Position numbers and translations under genes: made by a program. From Gordionus sp. m RMFG-2023 (taxonomy: Eukaryota; Nematomorpha; Gordioida; Chordodea; Parachordodidae), in NCBI RefSeq assembly GCF_954871325.1, contig NC_088775.1, forward strand, positions 43,563,561 through 43,627,560: a DNA stretch of 64,000 bases, written 5' to 3'. Below, one piece after another: positions 35,557-47,345 of the stretch (its first letter is position 1; the number at the start of each line of letters is the position of its first letter). Below the pieces are notes generated by a model. That model made no database searches and was not told where the DNA came from. It saw nothing but the letters and a program-made list of their open reading frames with translations.

Positions 35557-36985
35557 TTTTGTTCTTATTCTAACTAATTTTCGTTATTTATGCCATCTTT
35601 TAGAATCAATTTTATCCTTATTTTTTACAATCAGATATTAATTTCATATTCTCAAAATCAGAATTTTTATATATTTGCACCGCTGATTTTCCATATATAA
35701 ATAAATTAATAAAATACTAAGAAATCTTTGGGTTCATATTCTATAGTTAATAATTATAGCAAAAGTTTTATTTTATTGAATGTAAAAAAATTACAATTTT
35801 TTTAAAAATATTTATATTTATATATATTAAAAGTTGGATGAAGCGGGAGATTCGTATTTATAAATAATTATTTTATTATTTTATTTTATTATTTATTTGA
35901 AATTTTTTAAAATCTATTTAGGAAACTTATTTTTTCTCGCAGCTAAAATATATTAATATTTTTTATAAAGTAAAAGCAAAGAATGGAAAAAAATACCATG
36001 ATGAGTTGTTAGATTATATCAAATTTAGGAAAAAATATTAGAAAAAATAGTTTAATTTATTGTTATTATTTATTTGTTATTCAAGCTTAAAATAATAATT
36101 AAAGACATTTATGAAAAAATTAAAATAAATAAATATTGATTCAAATTAATTTTAAAAATAATGATGTCAAATGTATTATTCCGTAAAATAATGCCACTCA
36201 AATCTATAATTGGCATTAAGTATTTTTTTTTCAAATATATGGCAAAGGATATTTATTATAGTCAGACCAGGGGCGCACCTAAAATTTTTCTAGGAAGGGT
36301 CCATTTTTTTATATTAAAATTGTGCGGTGGATTTTTTGGTGAAAAAAAATAATTCGAAACTACAAAATTTTTATTTGTTAATTTTAAATATAAGCTATAA
36401 ATATACCAGGGTAATAAAAATATAAATACTGTAATATTTATTAAAATTAATAATTATATTACAAATCATTATCCCAAATAAAAAAGAATAACGATTAAAA
36501 TTTCATAATTAAGTTAAATCAAATTGAAAAACTCAGCCCAAAATTTAATACATTGGTATAATCTCAGAGAGCTCAAATTTTTTTTTGAAATTCTTAAAAT
36601 AATTCAAAAATGACCCTTTTTTAGCTAATATTTCAAAATAACCTTAAACTATTTTTTATTAATCTAATATTTTCAAATTGACCTTTTTTTATAAAACTAA
36701 TATTTTCGATATGGCCTTCTTTTTCTAAAGGGAATAGCAACCTAAAAATACTTTCCTGGTCTCTGGTTTAAGGGATATAGATTTCTTAAGAAGATTTTTA
36801 GGGACCTTTTCAAATTTTTTAAAAGACTTAAGTAACTGTTTGCCCCCCCCCCTCTAGTGACACTACTGCATTTTATGATAAAAATAGCATGCCATTATAA
36901 TATAATTATCTACGTTTCAAAAGAAGGGTAGCTCACCAACTTTAGTCTACCACTACTTTGGTATATATAATATTATATAATCTTA
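35557..36985. other. Upstream flank of the Zic gene
   Basis: The first ~600 bp upstream of the ATG are AT-rich with several TATATAAATA-like words; no promoter can be singled out by eye. From about 36256 (CCAGGGGCGCACC) to 36872 (CTAGTGACACTACTG) the sequence has transposon-like GC-richer edges and a C-tract at 36843. A similar CTAGTGACGCTACTG edge occurs at 46563-46578, so a decayed non-autonomous element is likely there. Confidence 0.45.
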
Positions 36986-37247
36986 TTGGTAATAGGGAAA
37001 AAATCCCCGAAAATAACCCTGGGGAAAACCCCCTGAAAAAACCCCACGGAAAACCTCCGAAAATACAACCTTAAAAATTTTAAATTATAATAGTATTTTT
37101 TAAATCAAATTTGACCCTCAAAAACACTTTTTGAAATTCTCACATGTTTGCAACAGATGAATCCTTATTTAATAGCATACAGCATGGTAGCACTGTTAAA
37201 ATTAATTGGTATGATTATTAATTTAAATTATTTATATTTATTTTTTC

Positions 37248-37680
37248 AATTAGGGGATCACATCATAATCAGAGGATGCTTTTACCATTTGTGTCAAAGT
37301 ACCCATAGAAAAATTCAAAAGCTAGGTCTGGAAAGCCAATACAGAACCGATGAAGCCCTAAGCTTCTTTTGTGGCATGATGGACGGCTTAGCATTTGTTC
37401 CTTTATGTGATATTCCTTAGATCGGTTACTCCGAGTAATGATAAGGATATTCTTGAATATTTCGATAAAAATTACATCAATGGAGTATCAAGGGAGGTCA
37501 CAAGAAGCAATTCTCAATCCCAGACACGTCGAATTGGGCCTCGATTTCCTCCAGAAACTTGGAACATGAATGAGAGCACTTTATTTGACGAAGAACGCAC
37601 AAATAATCAATTGAAGGTTGGAATCGTTTTTCTAATCTGGTTGGGAATAAACACCCATCAATCTGGGTCTATTGATTAAA
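37248..37680 (+). pseudogene. MULE transposase C-terminal remnant, copy 2
   Basis: It reads GCFYHLCQSTHRKIQKLGLE and GMMDGLAFVPLCDI, then changes frame because about 15 bases present in copy 1 are missing here. It continues FLRSVTPSNDKDILEYFDKN, GPRFPPETWNMNESTLFDEE and an NNQ-type segment. The TTNNQ motif is nearer the family form than in copy 1, where it reads FNQC. Beyond 37680 coding similarity continues in broken frames to about 37810. Non-functional. Confidence 0.8.
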
Positions 37681-38085
37681 AAAATGAAATGCGAGGTGGC
37701 TATCGATGAAACCAAACTTGAACGATGGCACTGTAGATAGTTGGACACAGAAAATAAAATCACAGAGTTATAATACCCAGGCTCGGTTAAAGAAACTTTG
37801 CGAAGTTACCGTGATGGGATGCGAAGCCTTCCAAATTTTTTCCTTCAATATTCAATGTCAACCTATATAATTATTATTCTAAATTATTAAATTTTTATAT
37901 ACATAATCATGATTTACCAATAAAATAAATATATCCTATTAAAAAATTTTGTCAAATTTAGTCTACTTAATATCGTAATTAAGGATGGATATTGTATTTA
38001 TTAATAGCAAATAGTTTTAACGATAATAAGAAATAACATTAGCATTTTATCTTGTTTAAGTATTTTTTATGGAAGGTAAATGAGT

Positions 38086-39888
38086 CAGGCGCATAACCAA
38101 TGGGGGGGAAGGGAGAAATCCCCCCCCCTTCCCATCGCAAATTTGACTGTTTTCTTTAATATCATTTTAAGCTAATAAAAATTTTACCACCCCCCACCCC
38201 CCCTCCCTCTAATCAAAATTTTACAAATATTTGAATATCAATTTTCCAATATAAAACTTATTTTTTATAAATAAATTTTATTAAAATTTCCTTTCCTTGT
38301 GAGTACATTAACATTATTCAAAAATATTAATAAAATGGAAAAATTTTTAGTCAAAGAGATTGAAATCAAACGGTAATTTATTTTATTATTATATATAATT
38401 TTTTTATTAAATTCAAAATCATTAGTGAGATAGAATTAATAAGTATTTTTAATAATATTTTAATTATTAATAAATGTCTATAATTTTTTAAATATACTTC
38501 CATTTTGTAGAAGAGAAGAAATAGAAATACAAAAGTTAAATAAGGCTGAGCATGAAAAAAAGTAATGTGTCGTCAGAAGCGATATCATTATTGAATTCAA
38601 TAGATCAATCAGAGTTTATCATTGCTGCTAGTTGCATCAATAAATTAATTTCCTATAGGTCACTACTTTGTAGAAATTTATAAAAACCAAATTTAGATTT
38701 GGTTCAGGTTATTGATTTGGCGGAAAATATATATGAACAGGCAGATACAATAATGTAGATGAATATTTTCATAATATTTATCTAGACGTTGAATCGAAGG
38801 CTAAATTTTATGATATAACTCTTAAACCTCGTCTAGCACCTAGGTAATTATTGAGATTTAAAATAAATATTGGCTCAACTGAAGAATAATAAAATATCCA
38901 TTTTCATCCCATTCTTAGATACTTTTTTATCGCAAATAAAAGTACGTTTTTTAGATAAAAAACAAGTCTTTAGCAATCTTCAAGTTTTATTACGCAAAGA
39001 TCCTTCTTCGTTTTCTAATGCATTGGTAAAATTAAATATTTAGCAAAATTTTATTCCTATGATATTGATATGAAATAAATTTAATCAATGAATTCGAATT
39101 GTGGTATAAATATTTACTACGTTTAGCTATTTTACCTGAGCATGCTATTGTTCGCTCATTCGGTGTAAAAAAACCTTGGCTCAATTTTTTAATATTTTGA
39201 AGTTGTTTTATATTCTTGCATGTTTGCATATTACAATATGTACGAATGAAAGGACTTTTTCCAACTTGAGAAGGTTGAAAACATATTTACGAAGTACTAC
39301 TTCCGAATCTCGGCTAAATGGGTTAGCTCTGTTAAATATCCACAGAGATTTGGTTCCAACGACAAACGAAATTCTTGATGAATTGACAACATTCCCACGA
39401 AAATTAAAAATCACATTATAATTATAGCATAATAAAAATTTTTGTATAATATTGTATTTGATAAGAAGTTAGAAAAAACTTGTTTTTTAAATTATTTTCT
39501 AGTCAATATTTTATACACACTACTATTAGTATTTTCAATAAAAAAAATTATATTCTACTTATATTGTATGAGAATTTAAGCTGAGACTAGTTTTTAAAGC
39601 AAATTTTATAAAAAAAATGACATTAAACTTTATTTCTACTTTACATTTATAAAAACTTTATTAAATATTGGCTTCTAATATCCATAAGCACGAATTAGTA
39701 AATAATAGTTAAAAATAGAAATATAATTATTGTTAAATTATGAATAATTTAATAGAATAGCTAAAATATAAGACCTGGCCGAATGCCGGTGGAAAGCTGG
39801 GTAAGGGGGTTTTGGGGCGAAGCCCCCATAAAAAATTTACCCCCCCCCCCCCCCCAGCTCCCATAAGAAAATCTTGGATACGCCACTG
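38086..39888 (+). mobile_element. hAT transposon nested in MULE copy 2
   Basis: The left end CAGGCGCATAACC and right end GGATACGCCACTG form imperfect inverted repeats of the CAGTGGCGTA class. The flanking 8-mers AAATGAGT (38078-38085) and ATATGAGT (39889-39896) are a near-perfect target duplication. G/C homopolymer tracts lie just inside both ends (38101-38128, 38189-38208, 39838-39857). The interior holds a decayed transposase. Short family-B elements at 26490, 40235, 50688 and 58145 share its outer sequences and are probable non-autonomous derivatives. Confidence 0.88.
38510..39421 (+). pseudogene. hAT transposase (ZMYM1-like), broken
   Basis: Scattered coding blocks occur in order: SSEAISLLNSIDQSEF (about 38571-38620), FLDTFLSQIKVRFLDKKQVF (about 38915-38975) and, in the last ORF (39176-39421), CTNERTFSNLRRLKTYLRST followed by SRLNGLALLNIHRDL and EILDEL. 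The final block is a well-preserved hAT dimerisation domain (usual form 'CERSFSxLRRLKTYLRSTM...RLNGLALLNIH'). The preceding HITI would normally read as a Pro/Ser-rich loop. Stops and frame changes separate the blocks. The best match by eye is animal ZMYM1-like/TTF-type hATs. Confidence 0.84.
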
Positions 39889-40234
39889 ATATGAGTAATC
39901 GTTAAATAATGAATTAGGAAGGGCCTAGAAAATTTTAGCTTATTAATAAATTATATTTTTATAATATTTTTTTCTAAAATACTAATTTGTCTATACCTTA
40001 TAAATATGAGTATATCCATTATAATCCAAATAAGAATATATCTATATTATTAGGTCTTAAGTAAATTATATAAATATGAAAAAAATTTCGGGGGTTTTTT
40101 TCTGGGGGTTTTTTTTCCTATTCAATATTATTCTATTATATAAATATAGTTATAAAATATTTATAACATTTACATTTTTATATTTCCTATGCTCTGGAGA
40201 GTCAGCGACATTCATAGAAAACATAGGTAGCTGG

Positions 40235-40580
40235 GTGGTGGAAAGGATTTCTCCTTCAAAAATTTGTATGTTCTATAAAATATCATTTTAGTAAGGTAAT
40301 AATATTTTCCCCTATACACCCCCCCCTATCCTCCTAATATGTATGTAATATATCACTATAAACATGAATTTGAAAAGGTAAAAGCTAATAATTTTTTAAA
40401 ATAATGACTATTGAAAATTTATAGAAATAAACATTTTTATAAAAAAAATGAAACCTAAATTATATATATAAAAATACAACATATCCAAAGGCTTAGTGGG
40501 CCTAAAGACCTCCAATAAAAAATATGGGGGAAACACCCCCAATAGTGCCCCTCCCCCCTCCATCCTTTAGAAAATTCCTG
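40235..40580. repeat. Short repeat family B, copy 2
   Basis: It shares, in order, the ATGTAATATATCACTATAAA segment, TTTTAAAATAATGACTATT, a CCTAAAGACCTCCAATAAAA block and CCCCCAATAGTGCCCCTCCC with copies at 26490 and 50688. Edges are less clear; an AGGTAGCTGGGTGG sequence at 40224 may be the left terminus. Confidence 0.72.
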
Positions 40581-42229
40581 TTCTTACCTATTATAGAGAT
40601 AGATTAGAGTCTATAGCTTCATCCTTTAAAAAATTACCTAAGTTATAGAAAAGAACAAGTAAATAAATTAGTTGTAAATTTTTTTTTATACTATTAAAAA
40701 CACAACTGTACGCTAGGTATTGGTGATGTAATACTAGCAGAAGAAGATAATGTTTGATCGGCTTTTATTTTCAATAAATAATTTGAACCCAAAATAATTA
40801 ATTTATACCTCATCATAAAATATATGTGTTTTAATCCAATATCAAATATGGAAATTTGAATAATACTTGCATAAGTTGATGGATTTGATAAAAAAATTAG
40901 AAGTTAAAAATTCTTGGGGAATTTTAAAGAATCTATAATTTTCTGAGTATTTTAGATGAATAAATTAAAACATCTTTATAGAAATAAAGCATTACAAAAC
41001 TTTTGCAAGATATAAAATTTATATATCAGTTTCATTCATGTCATATATGTAGCTATTATTCTTTCATCTTTCAGTTGCCTTAAATCAGTAAAGGTTTCTT
41101 ATACAATCTTTTTATTAAGTTTATAGGTCTGGCTATTCTAATGATTTTTGAATAGGATATAATTATTTCTGCATTCTAATAAAATTTCTTACCATTTTCA
41201 AATCCCAATTTTAAAATGCGCCTAAAAAAATCACCTCTACCCTTAATATCTTTAAAAATTAATTTTAGATTAGACCTATTTTTTTATTTAAATGAAGTAT
41301 ATAATTTTAATAATAGATTATGGTTTAATACTTTATTTAAGACAGTTATTAGAATGAATATTATTTTCTATTTTTGATAAATTGCTTCATCTTACAAAGT
41401 TATACTTTTGAGAGTATAAATAATACACTGTGTTATAGGATTTAATAGAAAAAAATTATAGCCATATATGCATAATTTTGATATATATTTTTATAAATTT
41501 TTTTTAAAAAAATATATACTCAAGAAAATAACTCCATGACTCATAAAGGCTCATAGGATTCCCGGTGTCCTAATCCCGTAAATTTTAATTATTATTTTTA
41601 CATATTTTAATAAAAAAAGCAAAAACCAGAGATCCGTACAGTAACAAATATGGGTTCAATGATTAAGATAACGGTTTAAGATTTATAGGTTTAGATTTTA
41701 TTCGTAAAAAAAAGATAGTTTGTTTTGAGTCTTTAAAAGCGGTCCGAACCGTTTTACAATTATATTAGAATCATGTAGGGAAAAAATTGTGGCATTAGCA
41801 TGATTTTGTTTATTTTTTCAAAAAAACATCAAGAATTGGGTGTAATCAAATATTTAATTAATTTGAATCAAAGTTAAATTTTTATTAGTTTTTGAGCTAG
41901 ATAAATTTATTTGAATGTTTTCGGGACAGTTAATACATGGCATGTCATGCCTAGCCATACCTGCAGTAGCACCACTAGCTCTTACAATCTTGGGTGGCTC
42001 AAATAACAATTTTGAACTGTAAATCTTAACTACTTATGAAATTCTCAGAATTTTCTATTTATTGGTGTATTAGGATATGGAATTCATGGAAATTAGAATA
42101 CCTCAATTTTAAACCATTTATCGGAAATGTATTCTAACATATGCAGAACTAATCTAACAATTTTAATTTTTACAATAAACTTTGTCTAAGTTTGAAGCAA
42201 AAGTGCCTAATATTCACAATGTTACTCTA
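40581..42229. other. AT-rich spacer
   Basis: No gene or repeat with a second copy in the window was recognised over 1.6 kb. A short GC-richer run at 41940-41995 (CATGCCTAGCCATACCTGCA) has no recognised relative. Confidence 0.55.
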
Positions 42230-42231
42230 TA

Positions 42232-43138
42232 GGGGAGACTGGGGTTAGTCGAACCAATTTTTACAAAATTGGCTATAGCTCTTGTTGTTTTATAGATAAT
42301 ATAAAAAATAAAATATGATTGGATACCTAAATCTATACTCTATAAAGGTGATTTATAAAAAATCTTAAGAATATAATTTTTTTTTTAAATTTTATTTTTT
42401 GTAAAAGTGAAAATTTTGTTCAACAAGCCCCAATAGCGGGGTGAAGCAAACCACTTCAAGGGGCTTCCTAAACCATTGGTTTTTTAGGCCATAATAAATT
42501 GAAATGCATTTTTATTTATTAATAATGATATGTATAGGATAATTTTATGTATTTATTGTTCAAAATATCATAATACTTAAAAATTGAAGCTAATTATATA
42601 TAAAAATTGAAACTTAACTTTGGCTAATTTAATAAATAAACATTTTGGACATAAAAAAATATGAATTTTAAGGAGATATTAAGATTTCTTAGCATAAATC
42701 CTAAATACCAATCATAAACAGCCATGAAATTGCCTTTTCAAGATTTTGAAATTTTTTTCATTATTAATTGCTATAATTGACGTGTATGGTTTAGCAAACC
42801 CCTCTAGCTCTAAATTGACAAATCATGATTGAAATAATATCTAGATTTGATAAATACGCATAAAACTTACCCAAATTATAGAAGAATGTTTAAACTTTCT
42901 AATAAAATTTAATTTACATATAAATGATCATATATTTTAATAAAAATTAAAATTCTGTCATGTAAAAATCTTTTGAATAAAATTTTTAGTAATTAATTAT
43001 TTTAAATGTATTTTGTCCATAGATGTATACTAATGAAAACTATATTAGGATAAAATTTTAACCTTCTGGTGTATTTAATTTTAAAATGAGATCAAGTGGT
43101 TTGCCAAGCCCCTGGGTTTACCTAACCCCAGTCTCCCT
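42232..43138 (+). mobile_element. TA-flanked DNA element, copy 1
   Basis: A 907-bp element bounded by the inverted repeat GGGGAGACTGGGGTTAG (left) and CTAACCCCAGTCTCCCT (right), with TA on each side. It is non-coding. Internal sequence includes GGTTCGACTAACCCC-type words, GTTTGCCAAGCCCCTGGG and AAGGGGCTTCCTAAACC near the ends. The copy at 44467-45394 has the same content in opposite orientation. TA target duplications suggest a Tc1/mariner-like or related non-autonomous element; without a transposase the superfamily is open. Confidence 0.85.
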
Positions 43139-43389
43139 TACATGTTGGAATATATTTTTTGTAAGATATGTCACGATGATATATTATAACATAAAATATT
43201 TATTTATTATTAGTTAACAACTCTTTATAGATGCATATATAGTATTTATTATAATAACAGAGAAGGTTAAATATTTGTGCTGAAAAAATATTTTAAGTGA
43301 ACAAGAATAATAAAAAATGTCTATTTTATAATATAATTAATGTAACTGGAATTAATTGTATAAAATAATATATATAAATTGTTTGACAG

Positions 43390-45560
43390 ACAAAATAAAT
43401 TCTCTTCTCTGATCTTATTGGCTGTCGTATATTCGTCCTTTTTTTCTATGCTTAATATAGCCAACGAATTTAATCGTTCTTGATTCATTGTTCAAATGTA
43501 TGCTGTAAAATATTTTAATTCCAAAAACAATCTTTCACATAAGCACAAGGCATTTATATATGCAAAGGGAATATATCGTTGGCAATAATTTTAGATGATA
43601 TACAAGAAAATATGAAGTTTTAAAATTATTTAGTTTTCTATTAGATCCGTAAAATAAATGGTTTGATTATATATAATAATTTTAAAAAGGGCAGAAGGAG
43701 GTATGTAAAGCGCTTATAGCTCTCAATATATTTGCGCTTTCTTGGAAAATCCTCTTTAATTCATTTATTATAATATCCAAAATTGGATAAAAGACATGAC
43801 ACCTATAAAAATTTTGATTTGAAAAATTAGCAGAAACAATGTCATCCATTCAATTAGCTATTCAAAATGGTATAATTTCATTTTTTTTATTTCTAATTTT
43901 TCATTAAATAATAAAGAAGAATAAGAATTGTTTCTTAATTCTTACAGAGATGATAAAGAGATTCAGCAACAGTCAATGCTGTTGATTAACCTCCATCTGA
44001 TTTTTGCAAAAAATTAGTAATATTTGTGCACATAGAGAATAACTTTTGAAATATAATATAAACATAAAAATAATTATACCAAATTGTAAAATAATTTGTA
44101 AAATACCCGCTACTTTCACCGCATCACCGTAGTCTATAGTTTCTAGATATGAAATGATTGCTGGGAAGGTATTTTTTTACCATTTCCATCGTTTTAAGAT
44201 GAGATTCCTACCATGTAGAACTTAAGGTTGAACTTATTTAATACAAATCAATAAATTTGTTATGATACGTAATAGAAATTGAGAAAAAGCATAAATGCCT
44301 TCTAAATTAAAAACCTTGATTGATTGAGGTATATTGATTTTCAGGAAGAAACCAAAATAGGGTGTCATTTCGTCTTTTCCGGACTCTTGAAAAATTTTTT
44401 TTGAAGTTCTTGTTTCATCAACGTATCTAACAATCACAAGTGTCACCGGCTATAATAGCAGAATTAGGGGAGACTGGGGTTAGGTAAACCCCGGGGCTTG
44501 GCAAACCACTTTAAAATTAAATACACCAGTAGGTTAAAATTTTATCCTATTATAGTTTTCATTAGTATACATCTATGGACAAAATATATTTATAAATAAT
44601 TCATAACAAAAATCTTATTTAAGAAATAAAATTTTGATGAAATTTTCAAAAGATTTTTACATGACAGAATTTTAATTTTTATTAAAATATATAATCATTT
44701 AAATCTAAATTAAATTTTATTGCAAAGTTTAAACATTCTTCTATAATTTGGGTAAGTTTTATGAGTATTTATCAAATCTAGATATTATTTCAATCATGAT
44801 TTGTTAATTTAGAGCTAGCGGGATTTGCCAAACTATACACGTAAATTATGTCAGTTAGTAATGAAAAAAATTTGAAAATCTTGAAAAGGCAATTTCATGG
44901 CTGTTTATGATTGGTATTTAGGATTTATGCTAAGAAATCTTAATCTCTCCTTAAAATTTATATTTTTTTATGTAAAAAATATTATTAGCCAAAATTAAGT
45001 TTCAATTTTTATATATAATTAGCTTCAATTTATAAGTATTATGATATTTTGAACAATAAAACAATAAAATTATTCTATACATATCATTATTAATAAATAA
45101 AAATGCATTTCAATATATTATGGCCTAAAAAAACTAATGGTTTAGGAAGACCCTTGAAGTGGTTTGCCTCACCCCGCTATTGAGGCTTGTTGAACAAAAT
45201 TTTCACTTTTACAAAAAATAAAATTTAAAAAATATGATTAAATTCTTAAGATTTTTTATAAGGCACCTTTATAGAGTATAGTTTTAGGTATCCAATCATA
45301 TATAATTTTTTATATTATCTATAAAATAACAATAGCTATAGCTATAGCTATAGCCAATTTTGTAAAAATTGGTTCGACTAACCCCAGTCTCCCCTACCTA
45401 TTTCCAATATTTGTGATGCTAAGAAATATAAAATTTTCTCTGCTGCTGAGAGCAGTTAATTTTGTGATTTAGTGAGCAATAATGCTCATCTCTGTGGCTT
45501 TCAATATTCATATCTCACACATTCTCAGTATCAGATTCTACTTATCTTTTTTCATTGACT
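43390..45560 (-). pseudogene. hAT transposase (ZMYM1-like), split by a TA-flanked element
   Basis: On the minus strand, blocks read LVIVRYVDETRTSKKIFQE (44446-44390; usual form 'RYVDxxxxIxExFL'), then FYRCHVFYPILDIIINELKR and IFQESANILRAISAL (about 43815-43700; usual 'YRxxxxYPxLDxxIxELxxRF'). The final block is LCLCERLFLELKYFTAYI with MNQERLNSLAILSIE (about 43560-43450), the hAT dimerisation domain. Coding-like sequence resumes above 45397 beyond the inserted element (HKYW region). The host hAT's own termini were not found. Several stops and a frame change make it non-functional. Confidence 0.78.
44467..45394 (-). mobile_element. TA-flanked DNA element, copy 2, nested in a hAT
   Basis: A 928-bp element with ends GGGGAGACTGGGGTTAG and CTAACCCCAGTCTCCCC flanked by TA (44465-44466 and 45395-45396). 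It is the reverse-orientation relative of 42232-43138, with many small differences. Near its right end the hexamer TAGCTA is expanded (45331-45353). It interrupts the hAT coding region: RYVDE-type coding lies on one side and upstream coding on the other. Two opposed copies about 1.3 kb apart form a potential long hairpin. Confidence 0.87.
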
Positions 45561-45770
45561 AAATCTAGATAAGTATAATTTAAAAAACTTACTATATTTT
45601 ATGTACCTTGTTGATCACCATTTTATCACACATAAGCTAAATATTAAATTGGATTTTATTTTTAATTAAAAAATGATTATATTTATTTTTATTTAATTAG
45701 GATTGATATATAAAATTTATAAAAAAATATTAAATCAAAAAAATTTCTAAAAAATATAAAAATGAAAGCT

Positions 45771-46330
45771 TTGGCTATGATTGGTTGGAAGCCATCTCTA
45801 GTTCCAATCTTGGCCTCATGACTGGTAAACAACTACGCATATCAATGGCCTCCGTTCTGGTTGCAATGACATTTTACCCTTTATTTACGTTGATTGTGGT
45901 CAAACCATCAAATGGAATGCCTACCATCCCTTGCACTGTAAGTTCTTCCGCGGACCCCGCCATAAATCCATTAGCAACATTTTCCTAGCTGCCTTTAAAT
46001 AATGTAATATCCCATCCACTCTTGAACCAGTGGGCATTTTAAAGGATAACGGCATATACCTTCCCCTAGAAGAACTCTCTCTGACCTAGAACTACACGTT
46101 CGTTGATTTTGTCGCGTAGTCCAACTTCTCACTTTCTGAGGTAGAAGTAGTTTAAAAAAACCCTGGCCTTACGAACACAGCTTTTATATCACTAGTCACC
46201 TTGTATGTTCGGAAAGGAGGCTCTCAATTTTATAAAAACCATCGGCAAAAGGTAACCCAACAAAGGATTCCACTTTCTTCCAAAAATTTCTCTTGAAACC
46301 TGCCTAACCAATTTCTTAAGCATTCACTCC
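45771..46330. pseudogene. Unidentified GC-richer coding-like relic
   Basis: About 560 bp differ sharply in composition from the flanks, with balanced codons and no homopolymer runs. Both strands give protein-like stretches. On the minus strand, for example, AEELTVQGMVGIPFDGLTTI is followed by EAIDMRSCLPVMRPRLELEM. On the plus strand, GILKDNGIYLPLEELSLT is seen. The minus strand looks the more natural. The piece is broken in several places and I cannot name its family. It could be a fossil of a transposon or virus-like element, or a processed pseudogene; no flanking repeats were found. Confidence 0.4.
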
Positions 46331-46740
46331 TCTCAAGGATAGCATGTCCCTTTTTTTTAAATTTTTTTAGTTTTTTTTTTAAAAATGTTTGTATATAAAA
46401 TTATATATATATTATTAATTTAATTTTGAATATACATATATATTTATAAAATATATTCATTATCTTAAATCAATTTTAAATTATTATATAAGTTTTAATT
46501 TTTTTTTAAATATTGCGATTATTTGAAATTGAAAATAAAATATAACCTTTGTGCGTATCCCCCTAGTGACGCTACTGATACCTTTAAACTTGCTCAGTTT
46601 CATATTTAAAGAAATAGGATTGAGTTACTAACTATCCATTTTGAGACAACAGATTTAAATAAATGTTTTTATTTTTTAATTAAAATGATTTTAGAAAATC
46701 TGATCCCATTTATAAATAATATATTATTTAAGAGATGAAG

Positions 46741-47075
46741 GTCAAATTAGAGATCTACAAAAGTAGGCCCGACCCGTACCCAGTCCAGCCCGAACGAGCA
46801 TCAGGCCGGGCCTATTTTTTTAATAAATAATCGGTTCGGGTTGGGTCGGGCCTAATATTTTTTAAGAAAATTCGGACCGGGTCGGGCTTTAGTAATTTTT
46901 TTAAATATATCATAATTTATCAATGTTATGTTGAATTTTTTGTGTAAATAAAAATATTTGATTTTATTTATAGAAACTAGACGCCATATAAACATATATC
47001 GTGGCATAACTTTTTAAAAAATTTCGTCCCTGGCTTGAAAAATTAGGCCCAATGCAGAGCACTAATACCTGCTCT
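46741..47075. repeat. GGGCCGGGTCGGGC-family element, degraded
   Basis: Words such as GGCCGGGCCTATTTTTTT, GGTTGGGTCGGGCCTAA and GACCGGGTCGGGCTTTAG alternate with A/T runs exactly as in 25916-26224. Terminal repeats and a target duplication were not identified. Confidence 0.7.
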
Positions 47076-47345
47076 AAATATGCTAATGACTGGTTATAGT
47101 AATATTATTTAAGAATTTTATTATAAATATGAAATATTACAATATAGAAAATGTGTATAAGGAGCTAACATTATTATTTCTTGATTTAAATATTTACAAA
47201 AATTATACTTTAATATAATTTATATAAACATCTCAGTTTATCATTAGACATCTATTTATTCATATTATTCTTTGATCTTAATTAAATTCATGTTAAGCAT
47301 ATAAATCTAACCATACTAAACTATTTAATGAGGTTGCCAGGTAAT

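Larger units (their letters stand above)
36990..40126 (+). mobile_element. MULE element, copy 2, interrupted by a hAT
   Basis: The left end (TAATAGGGAAAAAATCCCCG followed by repeated AAAACCCC blocks), coding region and 3' region match copy 1 at 6296-7557. The right end (40082-40126) has the matching TTTCGGGGGTTTTTTTCTGG and following G/T blocks. The 3' region is interrupted at 38086-39888 by a complete hAT; sequence on either side rejoins as ATATGAGTAATC, as in copy 1. Copy 2 also has about 110 bp before the insertion (37973-38077) absent from copy 1. Confidence 0.78.

Noticed and set aside
36161-36352. 63-codon plus-strand frame upstream of Zic
   Set aside because: Overlaps a transposon-like GC-richer edge (GGGGCGCACC) and has no recognisable protein pattern.
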